A stretch of DNA of 15,901 nt. It comes from Candidatus Mesolinea sp. (GTDB lineage Bacteria > Chloroflexota > Anaerolineae > Anaerolineales > Anaerolineaceae). The notes below the pieces were generated by a model. It was not told the DNA's origin. It searched no databases and was given only the letters and a program-made list of their open reading frames with translations. Positions 8,342-13,948 of this stretch are shown here, in pieces (positions within the stretch are counted from its first letter, which is position 1; each line of letters opens with the position of its first letter). Location: positions 1 to 15,901 of the forward strand of contig DNSH01000020.1 in assembly GCA_003499715.1 (NCBI GenBank), read 5' to 3'. Position numbers and translations under genes: made by a program.

Positions 8342-8577
8342 GAGATCTCGCGGTACCACCCTGGTTCCCGGCTTGGCGGGCACCTCAGTCAGCAGTTCGC
8401 CCGAAGGCACAGCTGGGCATTTGGTAACGGGACGCTACCCCGGCGCACTTAGTAGCCAAACGGCGTTCAGGTTGCAGCTCCGGAAGGATTTTCAGCCTGT
8501 TTCCTGCCCCGGCTCGCACTCACCCGGGTTCGCTGCCATTGCTTTCAGGCTTACTCGTTTCCATCACGGCTTTTAGT
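8311..8577 (-). ncRNA. T-box riboswitch, isoleucine-specific (ileS leader)
   Basis: The minus strand carries the canonical T-box AGGGTGGTACCGCGAG at 8362-8347. It contains the UGGN bulge, with N = U pairing to the A73 discriminator of uncharged tRNA-Ile. Stem I is readable: GGAA and TTCC form the lower helix, AGCCTG and CAGGCT the upper one. The internal loop between them has the AGTA loop-E strand on one side and GAAAATCC on the other, placing an AUC (Ile) specifier at 8489-8487. A GC-rich apical arm and a spacer with further helices lead to the antiterminator. Uncharged tRNA-Ile should stabilise the antiterminator and permit transcription of ileS-lspA-rluD-ltaE. The 5' boundary is estimated from the presumed promoter. 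Confidence 0.93.
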
Positions 8578-8583
8578 TGGCTA

Positions 8584-8592
8584 AGTTTACCA
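8584..8592 (-). promoter_or_regulatory. Candidate extended -10 promoter for the ileS operon
   Basis: The minus strand reads TGGTAAACT, an extended -10 (TGn) followed by a 4/6 match to TATAAT. It sits between the tRNA-His terminator and the T-box. No good -35 is present 16-18 bases upstream. A start near 8577 would place the 5' end just before stem I, which is what a T-box leader needs. Confidence 0.4.
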
Positions 8593-8624
8593 CACAAAGC
8601 GATAAAAGACTTACTTCAGATTGT

Positions 8625-8648
8625 AAAAACACCCTCGAGAGGGTGTTT
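8625..8648 (-). terminator. Intrinsic terminator after tRNA-His
   Basis: AAACACCCTC and GAGGGTGTTT (8648-8639 and 8636-8627 on the minus strand) form a nearly perfect palindromic hairpin followed by a T-tract (TTTTT). It begins at the last base of the tRNA-His CCA end, so it should end the hisS-tRNA-His transcript and insulate it from the ileS promoter. Confidence 0.9.
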
Positions 8649-8723
8649 GGGGTGCCTGAAGGGTTTCGAACCCTCAACCTCCTCATCCACAGTGAGGCGC
8701 TCTGCCGTTGAGCTACAGGCACC
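8648..8723 (-). tRNA. tRNA-His (anticodon GTG)
   Basis: All arms fold: G-1, acceptor GTGCCTG with CAGGCAC, D-stem GCTC/GAGC with a 7-base loop, anticodon stem CCTCA/TGAGG around CTGTGGA (anticodon GTG), a 5-base variable loop, T-stem GAGGG/CCCTT with loop TTCGAAA, C73, and an encoded CCA. The extra G-1 opposite C73 is the identity element of tRNA-His and confirms the call. It lies 33 bases after the hisS stop on the same strand with no terminator or clear promoter between, so it is probably released from the hisS transcript by processing. Confidence 0.97.
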
Positions 8724-8756
8724 ATATTCGTATTTATATTAACACAGCCAACATTT

Positions 8757-10025
8757 CTATGCAAGCAGGTTTTTAACCCTCTCCACCAGCGCTTGCATGG
8801 GCACGCTTTCTTGCTGACGTGTCGCTAAATCCTTAATCACCACCGTATTTTCAGCTATTTCATCCGGGCCGATGACGAGCGCGCATCTTACGCCAATTCT
8901 ATCGGCATACTTCAGCTGCTTAGCGAGTTTATCCGCTTCCGGGTACAAAATCACCTGTAAGCCTGCCTCTCTCAAGTGTGTAGCTATGCGTGCTGCGATC
9001 TCTTGGTGGGCGGAATCAAAAACCGTCATGAGCACCCCTTTTCCAGATCTCTTTTGCTCCGGAATCAAGCCCAGTGCCTCCAGCAGCAACATGATGACCA
9101 CATCGCCCATCGCAAAGCCCACCCCTGGGAGTGGCTTGCCGCCCACATCCTCTACTAAGTTGGCATAATGCCCACCGCCTAAGATAGCACGAAATTCACC
9201 CGTCGTATCATGCGCTTCGAACACCGTATCGGTGTAGTAATCCAACCCGCGAATAATCTTGGGGTCATAAGCAACGAATTCAGCCACACCCAGCGCCTCA
9301 AGCTGCCAGAAAAGCGGCAGCAGTTCATTAGAACGCTGCCACAAGTCTTTATTAGCCAGCAGTGCTTTCAGTGAGCTCAGCTGATTGGGCAACAAGCCCA
9401 ACTTTAGTACATTCTCATCCCACGCTTCCGCTGGCTGCTTATCGATTCGGTCGATGAGGCGCAAGATGGCAGGCCGGAGCTCAGCAGAGATGCCGATGAA
9501 GTTTAATTCCCTCTCCATAAGCTTGCGGTTGTTGACCAGGATCTGCACTTGATCAGGGCGCAGCCCTAGGTTCTGGAAAAATTTAGCTGCCACGGCAATG
9601 AGTTCTGCATCTGCTGCCACGCTGTCAACGCCGATCAAGTCAATATTCCACTGGAAAAATTCGCGGCTGCGGCCCTTTTGCGGGCGCTCATATCGCCAGA
9701 AAGGTCCAAAAGACCACCAGCGCAACGGGAAGGTCAGTTCGTTCTGCCGGGCAGCCACCATGCGCGCCAGTGTCGGTGTCAGCTCCGGGCGCAGGGCAAT
9801 CAGCTCGCCACTTCGATCTGGGAAGACAAACGCTTGCTCCTTGACCAGCTCTTCACCTGATTTGGCTGCATAGAGCTCGATCGTTTCTAAGCAGGGTCCA
9901 TCATACACCTCATAGCCAAAAAGCTCTGAGGTCTGCCTGATTTTCTCGATCAGCCACTGGCGCTTTGCCATTTCTTCTGGGTAAAAATCCCGTGTACCTT
10001 TAACACTCTTGATAATATTTTTCAT
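8757..10025 (-). CDS. hisS: Histidyl-tRNA synthetase
   Basis: This 422-residue class II synthetase attaches histidine to tRNA-His. The sequence shows the N-terminal KSVKGTRDFYPEE motif, motif 1 region GPCLETIELYAAKSGEE, RPELTPTLARM, motif 2 FWRYERPQKGRSREFFQWNIDLIG, the histidine-specific loop RGLDYYTDTVFEA with the catalytic arginine, and motif 3 PLPGVGFAMGD. A C-terminal anticodon-binding domain follows (VLMTVFDS onward). The histidine B motif reads GGGHYANLVED rather than the common GGRYDGLVE, a mild deviation. I chose ATG 10025 because GGAA lies 7 bases upstream. ATG 10028 or TTG 10037 would add only one or four residues. The gene is directly followed by tRNA-His. Confidence 0.95.
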   Translation of the reverse strand: MKNIIKSVKGTRDFYPEEMAKRQWLIEKIRQTSELFGYEVYDGPCLETIELYAAKSGEELVKEQAFVFPDRSGELIALRPELTPTLARMVAARQNELTFPLRWWSFGPFWRYERPQKGRSREFFQWNIDLIGVDSVAADAELIAVAAKFFQNLGLRPDQVQILVNNRKLMERELNFIGISAELRPAILRLIDRIDKQPAEAWDENVLKLGLLPNQLSSLKALLANKDLWQRSNELLPLFWQLEALGVAEFVAYDPKIIRGLDYYTDTVFEAHDTTGEFRAILGGGHYANLVEDVGGKPLPGVGFAMGDVVIMLLLEALGLIPEQKRSGKGVLMTVFDSAHQEIAARIATHLREAGLQVILYPEADKLAKQLKYADRIGVRCALVIGPDEIAENTVVIKDLATRQQESVPMQALVERVKNLLA

Positions 10026-10054
10026 CATAATTTCCAATTTTTAAGACTGGTAGA

Positions 10055-10063
10055 AGTATAGCA
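10055..10063 (-). promoter_or_regulatory. Extended -10 promoter for hisS-tRNA-His
   Basis: The minus strand reads TGCTATACT, an extended -10 (TGn) plus a 5/6 match to TATAAT. It lies about 30 bases upstream of the hisS start. No convincing -35 is seen, which is usual for extended -10 promoters. The predicted start near 10048 gives a leader of only about 23 bases. That leaves no room for a T-box, and none is visible. Confidence 0.55.
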
Positions 10064-10193
10064 TGTATCAAATCTAAATTCCTTACTACTAATGTAGCAT
10101 CAAGCTTTTGCTCCTAGGCGGTCTAATTTTCTTATTACCATCCTCATTTTAAGTGTCTACAATATTACGCTGGAACAATTTTCCATATAAAGA

Positions 10194-10223
10194 ATGATGC
10201 GTTCTCTTTGGAAAACGCATCAT
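10194..10223 (-). terminator. Terminator downstream of the LRR gene
   Basis: ATGATGCGTT and AACGCATCAT (10223-10214 and 10203-10194 on the minus strand) make a perfect 10-bp stem around a 10-base loop, followed by TCTTTATAT, a loose U-tract. It lies 30 bases after the LRR gene stop, as expected for its terminator. The imperfect T-run keeps confidence moderate. Confidence 0.7.
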
Positions 10224-10252
10224 CTAAGTTTTAATAATCAATATTTGAGAAG

Positions 10253-13200
10253 CTATCGAGTAAGTAAAGGAAGATAAAGCCGATTAATTTCTCCCAGGAG
10301 TGCAAACTCGCTCAGGTGACATATAGGAACACTCAGCCAGTTCTCCTCCAAGTTACGTGTGTATTCTCCATCCGGGCAGGTTGTCACTGAATCCATCCAT
10401 TTGGATAGATTTTCATCCCAATAATACAAGGCTAGGGTATCTTCTGGAATCATACCCAAATAAGCTTCATTATAATAAAGGGTAACCGTCAACGGTTCAG
10501 TAAATGTTGTAATTGGTCCATTGGCATCCCATGCGTTCAATTCAAAGCTATTACCAGCAAAGTCCAATATGCCGGTTTGTTGAGATGGATAAGGTTGTGG
10601 GAAGAGCAAGAAAGTTGCCTCTTCGCTCACTGCGCCAGCCGGCACAGTAACTTCAGTAGACCCGTCATGTGAAATTAAATCGCCGCCAGCCCCAGGATCA
10701 ATAACCTCTTCTACCGCTTGGGTCAGGTACCAATCTGGATCCTTGATCGCCAGGAAATTAGCAGGTGGTTCTGGTGCTGGAACATTAAGATGGTTGTAAC
10801 CAAGATCTAAACCATATTCGCCATAGCAAGGATAATCTGTATCATTTGGTGTACAAAGGTTGATGAGATTTGTAAAGCTAGCTGGAACATCCCCAGTTAA
10901 TAGATTTTGTGCCAAATCTAAGAATTTCAAATTTATGAGACTCCCTAACTCTGCGGGTAAACTTCCGGTGAGTTGATTATTATTTAGGGCAAGATATTCC
11001 AGGTGAGTGAGATTACCCAACTCGGGAGGAATATTGCCGCTAAGTTGGTTATTGTATAAGAAAAGGTTTTGCAGGCTGTTGAGATTGCTTAGCTGTGGAG
11101 GGATGTTGCCACTGAGCTGATTGTCGCCAAGAGCAAGAACTTGTAGGTTTATAAGATTGCTCAATTGAGAAGGGATGCTACCGCTGAGTTGGTTGTCAGC
11201 TAGCCAAAGAGCTTGCAGACTGCTAAGATTACCTAATTGGGAGGGGATACTGCCACCAAGCTGGTTGTTGTATAGGTAGAGGTTTTGCAGGCTGGTAAGA
11301 TTTCCTAACTCTGGAGGGATGCTACCATTAAATTGATTATTGCCAAGAGAAAGCGTTTTTAGGGCGATGAGACTGCCCAATTCTGGAGGAATAAAACCAC
11401 TGAAATGATTGGTGTTTACATTTAGCTGCTGTAGACTAATAAGATTGCCTAATTGGGAGGGTATGCTACCGCTCAGCTGGTTTACATGTAGATAAAGGCT
11501 TTGTAAGTTTATGAGATCGCCAAACTCAGGTGGAATCCTACCACTTAGTTGATTAACACTTAGGTTGAGATATTGCAGATTGTCAAGATTACCAAGTTGA
11601 GTGGGTATATTTCCGTGAAGTTGATTTCCACCAAGATTGAGGTATTGCAGGCTAATGAGGTTACCTAGCTCGGAGGGGAGAATACCATTCAATTGGTTAG
11701 AATTTAAATAAATACTTGAAACATGTCCATCAGATACATGAACTCCATACCAATCTGCCGCTGTCAGCGTTACCAACCAATTTGTATTATCAGCCCAGGT
11801 TGTTCCATTTGTGCTTTTATAAAGCCTTACCAAGGCTTCACATTCCCCTATTGGAATATCGATTATGTCAGAACAACTGGTAAAAGGGGAGATTTGAGTT
11901 TCTCTCCAGTTTGGATCCTTGAGCGCTAAAAAGTCCAATAGGTCTTGAGAATAGCCATTAATATTTAATAAATTATAACTAAGATCCAGACCATTATATC
12001 CCCAGCAAGGGTTGTTCGTATTGCTAACTTCACATAGATTAATTAAATTTATAAAACTTTCCGGAACATTACCCATTAATGTATTGTTGTTTAAAAACAG
12101 ATGGGTTAGATTGGTCAATTGACCCAGTTGATTTGGAATTGTACCTGTAAACTGATTATAACCAAGATAAAGTTCCTTAAGATTAGTAAGAGTACCTAAC
12201 TCAGTTGGTATTTGACCCGATAGTTGGTTGCCACTAAGGCTCAGCATTTCCAGACTGTTAAGATATCCAAGTTCAGTTGGTATCTCACCATGTAGTTGAT
12301 TTCCGCCTAGTTCTAATTCTCGTAAATTAACCAAATTTCCTAGTTCAGGTGGAATTGTACCAGTAAGTTGATTAGCTTGGATTCCCAAAACTTTCAAATT
12401 CGTCAGGGCTCCCAATTGTGAAGGAATAGTTCCACTCAGTTGATTTTCCCATAAAGCCAAAAATGTTAAGTTTGTCAAAGAACTCAGCTCTTCTGGTATT
12501 GAGCCTGTCACTTGAGTATTACCTAAATACAATTCCTTTAAATTAATCAAATTCTCTAATTGATTTGGAATTGTACCGCTCAAAGGATTACTCCCAAGTT
12601 GTAGAAATTCTAGGTTGACCAAATTTCCCAGTTCAGCTGGTATTGAGCCATTAAACTGATTGTAGCTAAGCGATAGAGTTCTCAGATTAGTCAAATTGCC
12701 AAGCCATGTTGGTAGTAATCCTGTTAGTTGGTTACCATATAAAGACAGCCATTCCAAACTTGTTAGATTACCAAGCGTACTTGGGATTGTTCCTATCAAT
12801 TGGCTATTGCTTAGCCCCAAAGAACGCAGATTGATCAAATTACCAATCTCAGGTGGGATAGTGCCCACTAAGTTATTTTCATAAAAATAAATACTGGTAA
12901 CGGAGCCTTCATTGATCGAAATACCATACCAGTCCCCTACTTTATTGGTCTCTAGCCAATTAGTGTTATTAGTCCATCCTGCACCGTTAGTGCTATTATA
13001 GAGAGCCACCAAAGCTTCACACTCAATCTGCGGCACATCTATGACTGTAGAACAATCGAAGGACTGCACCATGCGTGCAGTCTCAGCCAAATCTTCCGGG
13101 CTGGGAGGAATGTATTCACGATCAGGTAAAAGTTCCTCTGTCAATCCAAGGTGGCCAGGCAGCATCTCAGAAAAACCATAATCCGGGTAATCAATTTTCG

Positions 13201-13360
13201 GTAATTTTGGATGCTGGATGGGCTGCTCGCCCTCAGACAACTGGATATTACGTGTGCCTGGGTTTACGATGGTTTCATCCTCTGCTAGCACCGGTGTGAA
13301 ATTGAGAGTTAACGCTAAAATCGATAAACTGCTAATAATACTAAGAACTTTAGTTTTCAC
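10253..13360 (-). CDS. Secreted plant-type leucine-rich-repeat protein with duplicated 12-repeat cassette
   Basis: This 1035-residue protein starts at GTG 13360. An AAGGA site lies 5 bases upstream, and the start gives a clean signal peptide (MKTKVLSIISSLSILA... cut after PVLA). The longer frame from TTG 13396 lacks these. After a linker come two homologous cassettes about 393 residues apart (first Cys of each N-cap near residues 103 and 496). Each has a capping module (C...IDVPQIECEALVALYNSTNG..W..NTNWL...DWYG), twelve 24-residue LRRs of the NQLSGxIPxxLGNLxxLxxLxL type, and a C-cap (INLC...PC.G..GLDL.YN.LN...FLA.KDP.W). The C-terminal domain (about 890-1025) resembles ZU5-like beta-sandwich modules (STEVTVPAGAVSEEA...HLSEFALLG) and ends NRLYLPLLTR. 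The likely role is extracellular binding; the ligand is unknown. The gene looks AT-richer than its neighbours. Confidence 0.93.
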   Translation of the reverse strand: MKTKVLSIISSLSILALTLNFTPVLAEDETIVNPGTRNIQLSEGEQPIQHPKLPKIDYPDYGFSEMLPGHLGLTEELLPDREYIPPSPEDLAETARMVQSFDCSTVIDVPQIECEALVALYNSTNGAGWTNNTNWLETNKVGDWYGISINEGSVTSIYFYENNLVGTIPPEIGNLINLRSLGLSNSQLIGTIPSTLGNLTSLEWLSLYGNQLTGLLPTWLGNLTNLRTLSLSYNQFNGSIPAELGNLVNLEFLQLGSNPLSGTIPNQLENLINLKELYLGNTQVTGSIPEELSSLTNLTFLALWENQLSGTIPSQLGALTNLKVLGIQANQLTGTIPPELGNLVNLRELELGGNQLHGEIPTELGYLNSLEMLSLSGNQLSGQIPTELGTLTNLKELYLGYNQFTGTIPNQLGQLTNLTHLFLNNNTLMGNVPESFINLINLCEVSNTNNPCWGYNGLDLSYNLLNINGYSQDLLDFLALKDPNWRETQISPFTSCSDIIDIPIGECEALVRLYKSTNGTTWADNTNWLVTLTAADWYGVHVSDGHVSSIYLNSNQLNGILPSELGNLISLQYLNLGGNQLHGNIPTQLGNLDNLQYLNLSVNQLSGRIPPEFGDLINLQSLYLHVNQLSGSIPSQLGNLISLQQLNVNTNHFSGFIPPELGSLIALKTLSLGNNQFNGSIPPELGNLTSLQNLYLYNNQLGGSIPSQLGNLSSLQALWLADNQLSGSIPSQLSNLINLQVLALGDNQLSGNIPPQLSNLNSLQNLFLYNNQLSGNIPPELGNLTHLEYLALNNNQLTGSLPAELGSLINLKFLDLAQNLLTGDVPASFTNLINLCTPNDTDYPCYGEYGLDLGYNHLNVPAPEPPANFLAIKDPDWYLTQAVEEVIDPGAGGDLISHDGSTEVTVPAGAVSEEATFLLFPQPYPSQQTGILDFAGNSFELNAWDANGPITTFTEPLTVTLYYNEAYLGMIPEDTLALYYWDENLSKWMDSVTTCPDGEYTRNLEENWLSVPICHLSEFALLGEINRLYLPLLTR
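10865..11730 (-). repeat. LRR array, second cassette (12 x 72 bp)
   Basis: Twelve consecutive 24-residue repeats are encoded in 72-bp units, from VSSIYLNSNQLNGILPSELG to FLDLAQNLLTGDVPASFTNL. The units share long identical DNA stretches, for example recurring forms encoding GSIPSQLGNL and SLQNL. They look more alike to each other than the units of the first cassette, which suggests recent unit expansion or gene conversion. It is coding sequence, not a spacer-type array. Confidence 0.85.
12045..12905 (-). repeat. LRR array, first cassette (12 x 72 bp)
   Basis: Twelve 24-residue repeats run from VTSIYFYENNLVGTIPPEIG to LFLNNNTLMGNVPESFINL. Several positions depart from the NQLSG consensus (NSQLIG, NPLSG, NTQVTG), so this array is more diverged than the second one. 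Both cassettes have the same repeat number and matching caps, so they arose by duplication of a whole domain. Confidence 0.85.
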
Positions 13361-13621
13361 GGGAATCCTTTCCAATAATTTGCTTAAATATATCAATCAT
13401 TATACTCATGCATGATATTTTACTATACTATTTAATTTTGAGCTAAAAAATTACCAAAAATGATAGACTAGTTTAGAAAACAGATTAGGAATAATGTCAT
13501 TAAGGTGAACAATCAACAAATATATATAATAATCATCATTAATTATGGAGGAATTCTCAAATTTTGCTCGGTACTCTATCAAAATACTAAAGCAGTATAT
13601 ATGGCACTGCTCACAAAATGA
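13361..13621. other. AT-rich divergent intergenic region
   Basis: The space between the LRR gene (minus) and the tRNA promoter (plus) is strongly AT-rich. It holds a candidate LRR promoter: a perfect TATAAT on the minus strand at 13404-13399 with no good -35. A 10-bp palindrome TCATGCATGA (13406-13415) lies just upstream of that -10, and a 6-bp inverted repeat AGCAGT/ACTGCT lies at 13591-13611. The 69-residue minus-strand open frame reaching here has no convincing start site or family features, so I see no gene. Confidence 0.5.
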
Positions 13622-13650
13622 TTGACTTTTTTTGCCTATTCTGTTAATAT
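13622..13650 (+). promoter_or_regulatory. Sigma-70 promoter of the CAT-anticodon tRNA
   Basis: TTGACT (13622-13627), a 17-base spacer and TAATAT (13645-13650) form a strong housekeeping promoter. Transcription should start about 7 bases after the -10, only some 6 bases before the mature tRNA 5' end. Confidence 0.85.
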
Positions 13651-13662
13651 CATCACGCAATT

Positions 13663-13734
13663 GGCGAGGTAGCTCAACGGTGGAGCAGTGGACTCATAAG
13701 CCATTGGTTGTGGGTTCGAATCCCACCCTCGCCA
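13663..13734 (+). tRNA. tRNA with CAT anticodon (Met elongator or Ile2)
   Basis: The 72 bases fold as acceptor GGCGAGG/CCTCGCC, D-stem GCTC/GAGC with a 7-base loop, anticodon loop CTCATAA (anticodon CAT), variable TGGTT, T-stem GTGGG/CCCAC with TTCGAAT, and A73. No CCA is encoded (A73 is followed by TTT), unlike tRNA-His in this window. The anticodon stem lacks the three G:C pairs of initiator tRNA, so it is not fMet. Choosing between elongator Met and Ile2, whose C34 becomes lysidine, needs comparison with the genome's other CAT tRNAs. The anticodon stem is weak, with a G27-U43 wobble and an A31-G39 mismatch next to the loop. Confidence 0.92.
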
Positions 13735-13781
13735 TTTACTATTTCTGGGGATAAAGAACTCCACCGCGCTGATATAAAAAC

Positions 13782-13824
13782 TGCAATAATTCAAACCTGA
13801 AGTACTTATTGCACTACAGTAGTG
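13782..13824. other. Nested inverted repeats upstream of the ABC exporter operon
   Basis: TGCAATAA (13782-13789) pairs with TTATTGCA (13806-13813), enclosing a second stem TTCA/TGAA (13790-13793, 13798-13801). The right arm runs into CACTAC-A-GTAGTG (13812-13824), a 6-1-6 dyad. There is no T-run, so a terminator for the upstream tRNA is not clear. The dyad lies 39 bases upstream of the -35 of the exporter promoter, where a regulator could bind. Confidence 0.4.
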
Positions 13825-13862
13825 ATTGACTTCTTTCAATAACGCCTTTTTTGCAAAATCCG

Positions 13863-13891
13863 TTGACGCTGATTGACCCGCAGAGTATACT
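13863..13891 (+). promoter_or_regulatory. Sigma-70 promoter of the ABC exporter operon
   Basis: TTGACG (13863-13868), exactly 17 bases, then TATACT (13886-13891) gives 5/6 matches at both hexamers. The start is expected near 13898, leaving a leader of about 50 bases before the ATG at 13949. Confidence 0.8.
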
Positions 13892-13904
13892 CTCTCCCAG
13901 ATTT

Positions 13905-13928
13905 TGGGGATATCGAAAGGTATCCCCA
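13905..13928 (+). promoter_or_regulatory. 8-bp dyad in the 5' leader of the ABC exporter mRNA
   Basis: TGGGGATA and TATCCCCA are perfect inverted repeats around 8 bases (TCGAAAGG), starting some 7 bases after the predicted transcription start. They could be an operator just downstream of the promoter or a 5' mRNA hairpin. A run of four T follows, too short to call an attenuator with confidence. Confidence 0.5.
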
Positions 13929-13948
13929 TATTTTGCCTGGAATAAGAA

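Noticed and set aside
8193..8576. 127-residue plus-strand open frame across the ileS leader
   Set aside because: The region is explained by the T-box RNA and the ileS start on the opposite strand.
10026..10190. T-box or other riboswitch in front of hisS
   Set aside because: No T-box consensus is present and the likely extended -10 promoter leaves only about 23 bases of leader.
10865..12905. Regular 72-bp DNA periodicity that resembles a CRISPR or tandem-repeat array
   Set aside because: The period is in frame and encodes 24-residue LRRs; there are no variable spacers of constant length between identical repeats.
13451..13660. 69-residue minus-strand frame in the AT-rich gap
   Set aside because: Low complexity, no ribosome site, and it covers the tRNA promoter; no support as a gene.
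13663..13734. Initiator tRNA-fMet
   Set aside because: Lacks the three consecutive G:C pairs in the anticodon stem and has a paired first acceptor base pair (G1-C72).
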